Part shown: positions 7,406 to 15,863 of the stretch, piece after piece | Layout of the letters: each line of letters opens with the position of its first letter | Position numbering within the stretch: position 1 is the stretch's first letter | The notes under the pieces: generated by a model | The model's database searches: none | Told to the model about the DNA's origin: nothing | Seen by the model: the letters and a program-made list of their open reading frames with translations, nothing else | Program-made: the position numbers and the translations under genes | Assembly: GCA_032249615.1 (NCBI GenBank) | Contig: JAVVHH010000047.1 | Location: forward strand, 1 to 25,069 | From: JAVVHH01 sp032249615 | Lineage (GTDB): Bacteria; Pseudomonadota; Alphaproteobacteria; Acetobacterales; Acetobacteraceae | Length of the DNA stretch: 25,069 nt | Direction: 5' to 3'

Positions 7406-8943
7406 CCCTGCCAGCGAGCGGCCCGCCGACAGGGCCGCTACTCGAACTACAAGGGATCACCAAGCAATACCCGGGATGCCGGGCCAACGACGACGTCTCG
7501 CTGACGATCGAACGGCACCAGATCCACGCCCTGCTGGGCGAGAACGGGGCGGGCAAGAGCACCCTCGTCAAGATCATCTACGGCCTGATCAAGCCGGATG
7601 CCGGATTGATGGCGTGGGAGGGCCGCCACGTCGCCGTGCAGAGTCCGGGCGAGGCCCACTCGCTCGGCATCGGCATGGTGTTCCAACATTTTCCGCTGTT
7701 CGACGCCCTGACGGTCCTGGAGAACGTGGCGCTCGGGCTGCCGCGCAAGGCGGACCGGTCGGGGCTGCGCGAACGGATCGTCCGGATCTCGGCCGAATAC
7801 GGTCTGCCGCTCGACCCCGACCGAGTTGTGCACGATCTCTCGGTGGGGGAGCGGCAACGGATCGAGGTCGTGCGCTGCCTTCTGCAGAACCCCAAGCTGC
7901 TGATCATGGACGAGCCGACCTCCGTACTGACGCCCTCGGAGGTGGAGGTTCTGTTCGTCACCTTGCGCCGGCTGGCCGCGGAAGGCTGCTCCATTCTCTA
8001 TATCAGCCACAAATTGGACGAGGTCCGCTCGCTGTGCTCGGCCGCGACCGTTATGCGCGGGGGCCGCAACGTCGGCACCTGCGACCCCGCCGCCAAAACG
8101 GTCAAGGAGTTGGCCGAGATCATGATCGGCGAAAAGCTCCGCAGCCCGGCGCCGCGCCCGCCCCTCCCCCGCCGCGCCGTGCCGCGCCTCGTAGTCGACA
8201 AGCTCACGGTGCCGTCGGGCGAACCCTTCGGCACCGACCTCGAGAACATCTCCCTCACGCTTGCCGGCGGCGAAATCCTCGGCTTGGCCGGCATCGCGGG
8301 CAACGGCCAGAGCGAGTTGATGAATGCGCTCTCGGGTGAGGTGCTGGCTGGCCGGCCGGAGACGGTGGTGATCGACGGCGTGCCCGCGGGCCATCTGGGG
8401 CCGAACGAACGGCGCCGGCTCGGCGGCCGGTTCGTCCCGGAGGAACGCAACGGGCATGGCGCGGTGACGACCATGACCCTGGCCGAGAACGCCTTCCTCT
8501 CCGGCTTCACGCACGCGCAACTCGTCAAGCTCGGCCTCATCCGCGAACGGCGCACGCAGCTGTTCGCCCGTCAGATCATCGAACGGTTCGACGTGAGGAC
8601 GACCGGCCCGAGAGCGAAGGCAAAATCTCTCTCCGGTGGCAACCTGCAGAAATTCCTGGTCGGTCGCGAGGTGCTGCAGAGTCCCAGCGTGCTGGTGATC
8701 AACCAGCCGACCTGGGGCGTCGACGTAGGCGCGGCGCTGGCGATCCACGAGGCGGTGCTGGCGCTGGCGCAAGACGGGGCGGCGATCATCATCATCTCGC
8801 AGGACCTCGACGAGCTGTTCGTGCTCGCCGACCGGATCGCGGTGATCGCGAGAGGCCGGGTTTCGGAGCCGGTGCCCACGAGCCACGCCACGGTGGAGTC
8901 GATCGGGCGACTGATGGGCGGCGCGGTCGCAACCCATGCGTAG
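7402..8943 (+). CDS. nucleoside-type ABC transporter ATP-binding protein (double ATPase), probable CTG start
   Basis: A 513-residue protein with two ATPase domains, as in the ATPase of BMP-linked nucleoside importers and RbsA. Domain 1: Walker A GENGAGKST (46-54), signature LSVGERQ (146-152), Walker B LLIMDEP (166-172). Domain 2: degenerate Walker A GIAGNGQSE (297-305), signature LSGGNLQ (410-416) and INQP in place of DEP (433-436), a typical asymmetry of this family. No ATG, GTG or TTG occurs in frame between the upstream stop at 7399 and codon 69 (TTG at 7606, ATG at 7609), which lies past Walker A. The best start is CTG at 7402: GGGAGG stands five bases upstream and CTGA overlaps the BMP gene's stop. 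A 7606 start would give a dead N-terminal domain. Confidence 0.88.
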   Translation: MTLPASGPPTGPLLELQGITKQYPGCRANDDVSLTIERHQIHALLGENGAGKSTLVKIIYGLIKPDAGLMAWEGRHVAVQSPGEAHSLGIGMVFQHFPLFDALTVLENVALGLPRKADRSGLRERIVRISAEYGLPLDPDRVVHDLSVGERQRIEVVRCLLQNPKLLIMDEPTSVLTPSEVEVLFVTLRRLAAEGCSILYISHKLDEVRSLCSAATVMRGGRNVGTCDPAAKTVKELAEIMIGEKLRSPAPRPPLPRRAVPRLVVDKLTVPSGEPFGTDLENISLTLAGGEILGLAGIAGNGQSELMNALSGEVLAGRPETVVIDGVPAGHLGPNERRRLGGRFVPEERNGHGAVTTMTLAENAFLSGFTHAQLVKLGLIRERRTQLFARQIIERFDVRTTGPRAKAKSLSGGNLQKFLVGREVLQSPSVLVINQPTWGVDVGAALAIHEAVLALAQDGAAIIIISQDLDELFVLADRIAVIARGRVSEPVPTSHATVESIGRLMGGAVATHA

Positions 8944-10000
8944 GCTCGAGCCTCGCGGGGCGGAGTCCGCGGTATGGCGGTATTTCTCTCCGGTGCTGGC
9001 GCTGGTGCTCACCTGCGCGTTCTCCGGGCTGCTGTTCGCCTTCCTGGGCAAGCCGCCCGTGCTGACGATCTACACCTTCCTCGTGCTGCCGTTGCTGCAG
9101 CCGGACGGGATCGCATATCTCCTGCTCATTACCATCGCCGTTGGGCTGGCGCTCGCCTACAGGGCCGCGATCTGGAACATCGGCGCGGAGGGGCAGTTCA
9201 CCCTGGGCGCCATCGCCGCGGGCGGAATGGCGCTGGCCTTTCCGGACGCGCCCGAATGGCTGATCTGGCCGGCGATGCTCGCCGCCGGGGTGGTCGGCGG
9301 CGGGGCGGCCGCCTCCCTGGTCGCCTGGTTGCGCATCCGGTTCAATGCCAACGAGATCCTGACGAGCCTGATGCTCACCTACATCATCCAATACCTTCTT
9401 CTCTATCTGGTGACCGGCCCGTGGCGCGACCCGATGGGGTTCGGCTTCCCGCAGACGGCGCTGTTCTCCGACGCGGCGAGCGGGCCGCGGCTGGTGGCGG
9501 ACAGCAACCTGCACCTCGGGATCGTCGTGGCGCCGCTGGCGGCGGTGGCACTCTGGGTAATGCTGCAGAAATCGGTGCTCGGCTACCAGTTCCGCGTGCT
9601 CGGGCAGGCCCCGCGCGCGCTGCGTTTCGCCGGCTTCGGCGAGAACCGGCTCATTTGGGTGGCGATGCTGATCAGCGGGGGGCTCGCCGGATTGGCCGGG
9701 ATGTTCGAGGTGAGCGGCGCGCTGGGCCAGCTAAACACCAATCTGTCGCCAGGCTACGGGTTCGCCGCGATCATCGTGGCGTTCCTGGGCCGGCTCAATC
9801 CGCTCGGGATCATACCCGCGGGGCTATTGCTGGCGCTGTCCTATCTCGGGGGCGACGCGGCGCAGATGAACATCGGTCTGCCGAACGCGGTCACCGCGAT
9901 ATTCCAGGGCATCCTACTGTTCTGCCTGCTCGGCTGCGACGTCCTGTTGCTATACCGCGTCCGCTGGCGCCGCCCGGTCGTGGCGAGCCGCGCCGCATGA
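8936..10000 (+). CDS. ABC transporter permease, nucleoside/BMP type (first permease)
   Basis: A 354-residue membrane protein with about nine to ten hydrophobic segments. The stretch AAIWNIGAEGQFTLGAIAAGG and the later ANEILTSLMLTYI are hallmarks of the first permease of BMP-linked nucleoside importers (BPD_transp_2 family, YufP-like). It forms half of the channel together with the next gene. It starts with ATG at 8936, eight bases inside the ATPase gene, and its TGA overlaps the next ATG as ATGA, so the three genes are translationally coupled. The first 15 residues (RRLEPRGAESAVWR) are charged and cytoplasmic. Confidence 0.92.
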   Translation: MRRLEPRGAESAVWRYFSPVLALVLTCAFSGLLFAFLGKPPVLTIYTFLVLPLLQPDGIAYLLLITIAVGLALAYRAAIWNIGAEGQFTLGAIAAGGMALAFPDAPEWLIWPAMLAAGVVGGGAAASLVAWLRIRFNANEILTSLMLTYIIQYLLLYLVTGPWRDPMGFGFPQTALFSDAASGPRLVADSNLHLGIVVAPLAAVALWVMLQKSVLGYQFRVLGQAPRALRFAGFGENRLIWVAMLISGGLAGLAGMFEVSGALGQLNTNLSPGYGFAAIIVAFLGRLNPLGIIPAGLLLALSYLGGDAAQMNIGLPNAVTAIFQGILLFCLLGCDVLLLYRVRWRRPVVASRAA

Positions 10001-10917
10001 CCCTGCTCGTGGCGGTCATGGTGAGCGTCATCGCGGCATCGACGCCGCTCCTGCTCGCCGCGGTCGGCGAACTGGTGGCGGAGAAGGCGGGCGTGCTCAA
10101 CCTCGGTGTCGAGGGCATGATGCTCGGGGGCGCCATCGCCGCATTCGCCACGGCGCACGAGACCGGCTCTCCGCTGCTCGGGACCGGATCCGGCTTGTTG
10201 GCAGGTGTGGCGCTGTCGTTCGTCTTCGCCGTCATCGCGCTCACGCTGCAGGCCAACCAGACGGCGACCGGGCTGGCGTTGACGATCTTCGGGCGCGGGC
10301 TCTCGACGCTGCTCGGCGCAGGCTATGTCGGCATTCCGGCGCCGGTGCTGCCGAAGCTGAATGTTCCGGGCCTGTCGACCATCCCCGTCATCGGGCCCGT
10401 GCTGTTCGCGCAGGACGCGCTGGTCTACCTGTCGCTAGCCCTGCTGGCGCTCTGCGCCTGGAGCTTGCGGCGCACCCGGTTGGGACTGGTCATCCGGGCG
10501 GTGGGCGACTCCCACGATGCGGCGCACGCGCTCGGCTACGACGTGCTGCTGATCCGCTATGCCGCGGTGATGTTCGGCGGCGCGATGGCCGGCTTGGCGG
10601 GGGCCTACATGACGCTGGCCTACACACCGCTTTGGGCGCAGGACCTGACGGCGGGACGCGGCTGGATCGCAGTGGCGCTGGTGACGTTCGCCGCGTGGCG
10701 CCCGATCTGGCTGCTGATCGGGGCCTGGCTGTTCGGTGCGCTGATGTATCTGTCGCTCTACGTGCAGGCGCTGGGTGTGGCGGTTCCGCCGGCGCTGCTC
10801 TCCGCGCTGCCGTATATCGGCACGGTGGTCATGCTGGTGCTGATCTCGCGCGACCGGCGGCGGATCCGGCTCCACCGCCCGGCCATGCTCGGCCAGCCCT
10901 TCATGGCTGGCTCGTAG
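9997..10917 (+). CDS. ABC transporter permease, nucleoside/BMP type (second permease)
   Basis: A 306-residue membrane protein, shorter than its partner as is usual for the second permease of this importer class (YufQ-like). Diagnostic phrases are ASTPLLLAAVGELVAEKAGVLNLGVEGMML at the N-terminus, the ANQTATGLALTIFG loop and LTAGRGWIAVALV near the C-terminus. About eight membrane segments are visible. The ATG at 9997 overlaps the preceding TGA (ATGA). The importer module ends here; the FAD subunit of a molybdenum hydroxylase begins 18 bases after the stop, so enzyme and importer are very likely in one transcript. Confidence 0.92.
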   Translation: MTLLVAVMVSVIAASTPLLLAAVGELVAEKAGVLNLGVEGMMLGGAIAAFATAHETGSPLLGTGSGLLAGVALSFVFAVIALTLQANQTATGLALTIFGRGLSTLLGAGYVGIPAPVLPKLNVPGLSTIPVIGPVLFAQDALVYLSLALLALCAWSLRRTRLGLVIRAVGDSHDAAHALGYDVLLIRYAAVMFGGAMAGLAGAYMTLAYTPLWAQDLTAGRGWIAVALVTFAAWRPIWLLIGAWLFGALMYLSLYVQALGVAVPPALLSALPYIGTVVMLVLISRDRRRIRLHRPAMLGQPFMAGS

Positions 10918-10935
10918 TCACGTGCATGCGGTCTC

Positions 10936-11748
10936 ATGGACCTGAACGACGTGGAGGCGGTGCTCCGTCCGGCACGCGGCGAAGACATCGCCCCGGACGC
11001 CACGCCGCTGGCGGGCGGCACGTGGCTGTTCTCCGAACCGCAGCCCGGCCTCCGCCGCCTGCTCGATCTCGCCGGGCTCGGCTGGGACCGGCTCGAGCCA
11101 TCCGAAGCCGGTCTGCATATCGGGGCGATGTGCACCTTTCGCGACCTGGGCCAGTTCGCTGCCCCGCCGGCTTGGCGCGCCGCCAGGCTCTTCCCGCGCT
11201 GCTGCGACGCGCTGGTCGCTTCGTTCAAGGTGCAGGAGGTCGCAACGGTCGGCGGCAACCTCTGCTTGGCGTTGCCGGCGGGCCCGGTCGCGGCGCTGGC
11301 CGTGGCACTCGACGGCGTGTGCCTGGTGCGGGGCGTGAGCGGGAGCGAGCGCCGGGTCGCGGCGACGAATTTCGTGACGGGAGACCGGCGGACCATGCTG
11401 GCGCCGGGCGAGTTGCTCCGCGCGATCCACCTCCCGGCGCGGTCGCTGTGCCGCCCGGCCGCCTTCCGGCGCCTATCGCTGTCCCCAACCGGTCGGTCCG
11501 CGGCCCTGGTGATCGGCACCGCCGGGGACCGCTTCGCGCTCACCGTGACCGCGGCCACCACGCGCCCGGTGCACCTCGTCTTCCCAGGGATCCCCGGCGC
11601 AGCGACGCTTCAGCATGCCCTCGGTGCCGCGATCCCCGACGCGCTGCTGCACGACGACGTGCATGGCGACCCCGCTTGGCGCCGGCACGTGGCAGAGGTG
11701 TTGGCCGAGGAGATCCGGCAGGAGCTTGGAGACGCTGCGTGCAGCTGA
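10936..11748 (+). CDS. xanthine dehydrogenase family FAD-binding subunit
   Basis: A 270-residue FAD subunit of a molybdenum hydroxylase (CoxM/XdhB/YgfM class), which passes electrons from the iron-sulfur clusters to an acceptor. The first FAD pyrophosphate loop is AGGTWLF (residues 26-32) and the second is ATVGGNLCLALPAGP. In most relatives the second loop reads TIGGNLANASPAAD, so its end differs here. The C-terminal CO-dehydrogenase flavoprotein domain is short (family usually 280-290 residues in total). ATG at 10936; its stop overlaps the GTG of the next gene by 10 bases. The split arrangement, with FAD on its own and the other cofactors fused, resembles E. coli YgfM beside XdhD. Substrate probably a purine, by context. 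Confidence 0.87.
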   Translation: MDLNDVEAVLRPARGEDIAPDATPLAGGTWLFSEPQPGLRRLLDLAGLGWDRLEPSEAGLHIGAMCTFRDLGQFAAPPAWRAARLFPRCCDALVASFKVQEVATVGGNLCLALPAGPVAALAVALDGVCLVRGVSGSERRVAATNFVTGDRRTMLAPGELLRAIHLPARSLCRPAAFRRLSLSPTGRSAALVIGTAGDRFALTVTAATTRPVHLVFPGIPGAATLQHALGAAIPDALLHDDVHGDPAWRRHVAEVLAEEIRQELGDAACS

Positions 11749-14384
11749 CGATCGATGGCTTCCGCTGCGAGATGACGGCGGCACCGGGGCAGTGCTTGCG
11801 CACGCTGCTTCGCCAAGCCGGGGCGTTCGGGGTCAAGAAGGGGTGCGACACCGGCGATTGCGGCGCCTGCACCGTGCTGGTCGACGGGCGCGCGGTGCAT
11901 AGCTGCCTGTTCCCGGCCTTCCGCGCCGACGGGCGCACGGTCGTCACGGTGCGAGGCCTAGCAGAAGGGGACCAACTGCACCGGGCTCAGCAGGCGTTCC
12001 TGGATGCACAGGCGTTTCAGTGTGGGTTCTGCACCCCCGGCATGATCGTGACGGCAGCGTCTCTGGACCAGGCGGAGGCCGCCGATCCCGCGTCGGCGAT
12101 GCGAGGCAATTTGTGCCGCTGCACCGGTTACGGCGCGATCGGGGCGGCCCTACGCGGCGCGCGCGATCCCGACGGCGGGAGCCTCGCCGTGCCGGCCGGG
12201 CCGGCGATCGTGACGGGGCACGAGGTCTACACGTTCGACGTCGCCATCCCCGGCCTCCTGCACCTCAAGCTGCTGCGATCTCCCCATCCGCACGCGCGCA
12301 TCCGCCGCATCGACGCCACCGCCGCGCGTGCGCTGCCCGGCGTGGTGGCCGTGCTCACCCATGAGGACGCGCCACGCCTGCTGTTCTCGACCGCGCGGCA
12401 CGAGAACCCGGCGGACGATCCCGACGACACGAGGGTGCTCGACGACGTGATGCGTTTCGTCGGCCAGCGGGCGGCAGCGGTGGTGGCCGAGACGGAAGCG
12501 ATTGCCGAAGCGGCCTGCTGCCTCATCGAGGTCGACTACGCGATCTTACCGGCGGTGTTCGACCCGGCGGACGCCATGCAGCCCGGCGCCCCGATCCTGC
12601 ACCACAAAGGCGCCGAGAGCCGCATCCATGCGCCGGACCGCAATGTCGCCGCGGAGCTGCACGGCGGATGCGGTGACGTGGCGGCCGGGCTGGCCAGTGC
12701 CGATGTCACCTATAGCGGAACGTTCGTCAGCCAGCGCATCCAGCACGCCGCGCTCGAGACGCACGGCGCGATCGGGTGGCTCGACGAGAAAGGCCGTCTC
12801 GTGATCCGAAGCAGCACCCAAGTGCCATTCCTCACGCGCGACATGCTGTGCCGACTGTTCGGCCGCGACGCCGCCAGCGTGCGCGTGCTGGCTGCCCGCG
12901 TCGGCGGCGGGTTCGGCGGCAAGCAGGAGATGCTGACGGAAGACATCGTGACGCTGGCCGCGCTCCGGACCGGGCGCCCCATCAAGCTCGAGCTGACCCG
13001 GCAAGAGCAGTTCGAGACCACCACCACCCGGCACCCGATGCGGGTCTCCGTCACGCTCGGGGCCAAGCGCGACGGCACGCTCACGGCGATGCGGATGCAC
13101 GTGCTGTCCAACACGGGCGCCTACGGCAACCATTCCGCCGGCGTGCTTTTCCATGCCTGCGACGAGAGCCTGGCGCTGTACCGCTGCCCCAACAAGCAGG
13201 TCGTCGGCCACGCGGTCTACACCAACACCGTCCCGGCAGGCGCGTTCCGCGGGTACGGGCTGCCACAGACCTTGTTCGCGATCGAGTCCGCCATCGACGC
13301 GCTGGCGTTGCAGCTGGGGATCGACCCCTTCACCTTCCGGCGCCGCAACATGATCCGCGAGGGCGACCGCCTCGTCTCGAGCCACGACCACCCGGACGAC
13401 GTCGAGTGGGGCAGCTACGGGCTGGACCAATGCCTGCAGGCCGTCGAGGAACGCCTTGCCATCGGGGGCGACCCGGCCCCGGATGGCGCCGACTGGCGCA
13501 CTGGCCACGGCATCGCGATGTCGATGATCCACACGACGCCGCCCGGCGGCCATCGCGCCGATGCGGCGATCGTGCCAATGCCGGACGGCCGGTTTCGCCT
13601 GACGGTCGGAACGGTGGAATTCGGCAACGGCACCAGCGCCGTGCACACGCAGTTCGCCGCCGAAGCGCTGGGGGCACCGCCGGGCGCGATCGTCCTGCAC
13701 GCGGGCGATACGGATGGCGGCGGCCACGACACCGGCGCTTACGGAAGCACCGGGACCGTCGTGGCCGGCACCGCGACCCTGCAGGCCGCCCGCGCCTTGC
13801 GGGCGCAGTTGGACCTATTCGCCTCCGCGCGCGGCCTGCCCGCACACGACCCGGCCGCAATCGTGCGCGCGGCGGAACAGGCCGGCATCGTGCTGCGCGG
13901 GCAGGGCGAGGTGGCCAGCTTCAAGCGGTCGCTCGCGTTCAACGTGCAGGGCGTCCGCGTCGCCGTGAACCTGCGGACCGGCGCGGTGAGGATCCTGCGG
14001 AGCGTGCATGCGGCGGATGCGGGCCGGGTCATCAACCTGCGGCAATGCCGGGGACAGGTGGCGGGCGGCGTCGCGCAGGCGATCGGGGCGGCGTTGCACG
14101 AAGAACTCGTGATCCGCGACGGCCGGGTCGTGAACGGGAACTTCCGGGGCTATCACGTGCCAGCCTTCGCCGACGTGCCGGCAACGGAGGTGGCGTTCGC
14201 GGAGACAGAGGACCGGTTGGGACCGAACGGCGCCAAATCGATGAGCGAGAGCCCCTTCAATCCGGTCGCCCCCGCTCTGGCGAACGCGATCGCCGACGCG
14301 ACCGGGGTGCGGCTGCACGCCCTCCCGCTGCGGGCCGACAGGATCTGGCGGGCGCTGACGGAAGCCGGAGTGGCGTTGGCATGA
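11739..14384 (+). CDS. fused [2Fe-2S] and molybdopterin-binding subunit, xanthine dehydrogenase family (XdhD-like)
   Basis: An 881-residue fusion. Residues 1-80 are a plant-ferredoxin [2Fe-2S] domain (C36, C41, C44, C56 in GCDTGDCGACTV), residues 85-140 the helical second [2Fe-2S] domain (C95, C98 in CGFCTPGM; C126, C128 in CRCTGY). From about 155 runs the molybdenum-cofactor part: FVGQ, GGGFGGKQE (389-397), AGAFRGYG with the substrate-side arginine R504, and SMSESPFNP with the likely catalytic glutamate E837 (relatives usually show G-x-GE). It hydroxylates an N-heterocycle with water, in the cytoplasm. GTG at 11739 has GGAG seven bases upstream; the frame is open far 5' but only because of base composition. 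No XdhC-type cofactor insertase lies in the window. Confidence 0.9.
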   Translation: MQLTIDGFRCEMTAAPGQCLRTLLRQAGAFGVKKGCDTGDCGACTVLVDGRAVHSCLFPAFRADGRTVVTVRGLAEGDQLHRAQQAFLDAQAFQCGFCTPGMIVTAASLDQAEAADPASAMRGNLCRCTGYGAIGAALRGARDPDGGSLAVPAGPAIVTGHEVYTFDVAIPGLLHLKLLRSPHPHARIRRIDATAARALPGVVAVLTHEDAPRLLFSTARHENPADDPDDTRVLDDVMRFVGQRAAAVVAETEAIAEAACCLIEVDYAILPAVFDPADAMQPGAPILHHKGAESRIHAPDRNVAAELHGGCGDVAAGLASADVTYSGTFVSQRIQHAALETHGAIGWLDEKGRLVIRSSTQVPFLTRDMLCRLFGRDAASVRVLAARVGGGFGGKQEMLTEDIVTLAALRTGRPIKLELTRQEQFETTTTRHPMRVSVTLGAKRDGTLTAMRMHVLSNTGAYGNHSAGVLFHACDESLALYRCPNKQVVGHAVYTNTVPAGAFRGYGLPQTLFAIESAIDALALQLGIDPFTFRRRNMIREGDRLVSSHDHPDDVEWGSYGLDQCLQAVEERLAIGGDPAPDGADWRTGHGIAMSMIHTTPPGGHRADAAIVPMPDGRFRLTVGTVEFGNGTSAVHTQFAAEALGAPPGAIVLHAGDTDGGGHDTGAYGSTGTVVAGTATLQAARALRAQLDLFASARGLPAHDPAAIVRAAEQAGIVLRGQGEVASFKRSLAFNVQGVRVAVNLRTGAVRILRSVHAADAGRVINLRQCRGQVAGGVAQAIGAALHEELVIRDGRVVNGNFRGYHVPAFADVPATEVAFAETEDRLGPNGAKSMSESPFNPVAPALANAIADATGVRLHALPLRADRIWRALTEAGVALA

Positions 14385-15742
14385 GCGGCGAGCCGCTTTG
14401 GATGCGCGACCCCCTCGCCATTCTGGCCGATGCGCCCGGCGGGGTGCTCATCGAAGGTGGCGTGATCGTGCGGCTGCTCGGCCCGGGCGAACGGCCGCAC
14501 GGGCCGCACCGCGTGTTCGATGCGAGCCGGCACGTGGTGCTGCCCGGGCTGATCAACACACACCATCACTTCTACCAGACGTTGACCCGGGCCTTGCCGG
14601 CCGCGCTCGACAAGACCCTGTTCCCGTGGCTTGAGGCGCTCTACCCGATCTGGGCGCGTCTGACGCCCGAAGCGCTGGATGCCGCCGCGACCGTGGCGAT
14701 GGCCGAACTGCTGCTCTCCGGCTGCACGACCACGACGGACCATCACTACGTCTTCCCGGGCGGCCTGGAGGACGGGATCGCGATCGAGGCCGAGGCCGCG
14801 CGCCGGCTCGGCATCCGGGCCGTGCTCACCCGCGGCTCGATGGACCTCTCGCAGCGCGATGGCGGGCTGCCACCCGACAGCGTGGTGCAGGACCGCGACA
14901 CGATCCTGGCCGATAGCGAACGCCTGGTCGCCCAATTTCACGACCCGGCCCCGCACGCCATGCTCCAAATCGCGCTCGCCCCTTGCTCGCCCTTCTCGGT
15001 GACGACCGGGCTGATGCGCGACACGGCGGCCCTGGCGGCCCGGCACGGGCTGCTGCTGCACACCCATCTGGCAGAGACGACGGACGAGGCGGCGTTCTGC
15101 CGGTCGCGCTTCGGCTGCTCGCCGCTCGATTACCTGGAAAGCTGCGATTGGCTGCGCCCCGGCACCTGGCTCGCGCACGGCATCCACTTCGACGCGGGGG
15201 AGATCGGGCGGCTGGCGGCCGCCGGCATCGGGGTGACGCATTGCGCGTGCAGCAACCAGTTGCTCGCCTCCGGAACCTGCCCGGTCTGCGCGATGGAGAG
15301 CGCCGGGGTTGCGGTCGGGCTCGGGGTGGATGGCTCGGCCTCGAACGACGGGTCGAACCTGATGGGCGAGGTGCGCGCGGCGTTCCTGCTGCAACGGGGC
15401 GCCAACGGGATCGCGGCGGTCAGCCACCTGGACGCCTTGCGGTGGGCGACGGAGGGGTCGGCGCGCTGTTTGCGGCGGCCGGAGCTGGGTCGCATCGCGG
15501 TCGGTGCGGCGGCCGATCTCGCATTGTTCGCGCTCGACGAGCTGCGGTTTTCGGGTGCCGGCGACCCGATCGCGGCGCTGGTTCTGTGCGGGGCGCAGCG
15601 GGCGGACCGGGTCATGGTCGCCGGACGCTGGGTCGTCGAGAACGGGGCGATCGCCGGGTTGGACATCTCCGCGCTGATGCAGCGCCACGCGGATGCGGCA
15701 CGGCGCCTTTCTGGCGGCTCGGACGCGACACGGCGCTGGTAG
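14381..15742 (+). CDS. amidohydrolase, 8-oxoguanine deaminase-like
   Basis: A 453-residue amidohydrolase-superfamily deaminase. Metal ligands and catalytic groups are visible: H61 and H63 in LINTHHHFYQTLTRA, H229 and E232 in HTHLAET, H266 in AHGIHF and D317 in GVDGSASND. The NTHHHFYQTLTRA motif and the CACSNQLLASGTCP stretch resemble 8-oxoguanine deaminases (EC 3.5.4.32, making urate and ammonia) rather than guanine or cytosine deaminases; the SsnA/TrzN-like hydrolases are the main alternative. No signal peptide. ATG at 14381 overlaps the preceding stop (ATGA), tying it to the molybdenum hydroxylase. A purine importer, an N-heterocycle hydroxylase and a deaminase together suggest release of ammonia from imported purine. 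Confidence 0.85.
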   Translation: MSGEPLWMRDPLAILADAPGGVLIEGGVIVRLLGPGERPHGPHRVFDASRHVVLPGLINTHHHFYQTLTRALPAALDKTLFPWLEALYPIWARLTPEALDAAATVAMAELLLSGCTTTTDHHYVFPGGLEDGIAIEAEAARRLGIRAVLTRGSMDLSQRDGGLPPDSVVQDRDTILADSERLVAQFHDPAPHAMLQIALAPCSPFSVTTGLMRDTAALAARHGLLLHTHLAETTDEAAFCRSRFGCSPLDYLESCDWLRPGTWLAHGIHFDAGEIGRLAAAGIGVTHCACSNQLLASGTCPVCAMESAGVAVGLGVDGSASNDGSNLMGEVRAAFLLQRGANGIAAVSHLDALRWATEGSARCLRRPELGRIAVGAAADLALFALDELRFSGAGDPIAALVLCGAQRADRVMVAGRWVVENGAIAGLDISALMQRHADAARRLSGGSDATRRW

Positions 15743-15863
15743 CGGCCGGATTCGTGCGTTACCATCCCGGTAATACGGGGCCTAAATTGCCCCCGATCTC
15801 GGGAGGCGCCCATCATTCGTATCGACGGCGACGTAATCGCCTCTGTTCGTCGGGGCTGACCGG

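Noticed and set aside
7447..9051. 534-codon minus-strand frame opposite the ABC ATPase
   Set aside because: Antisense shadow of a well-supported ABC ATPase; no recognisable motif.
10632..11738. Long upstream extension of the fused molybdenum hydroxylase frame (1250 codons in all)
   Set aside because: The extra part overlaps the permease and FAD-subunit genes in another frame and is arginine/proline-rich shadow sequence; the GTG at 11739 with GGAG opens directly into the ferredoxin domain.
14153..15688. 511-codon minus-strand frame opposite the deaminase and hydroxylase genes
   Set aside because: It is antisense to clear enzymes and reads as low-complexity arginine, glutamine and histidine-rich protein with no domain, as expected from GC-rich codon bias.
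15759..15773. TTACC-N5-GGTAA inverted repeat upstream of the LivG-like gene
   Set aside because: Only five pairs and not extendable; could be an operator but such a repeat is expected by chance at this length.
15776..15791. Possible second sigma-54 promoter before the Liv-type operon (GG-N10-GC with TTGC)
   Set aside because: The -12 half fits but the -24 half reads CGGGG rather than TGGCA; too weak to call.
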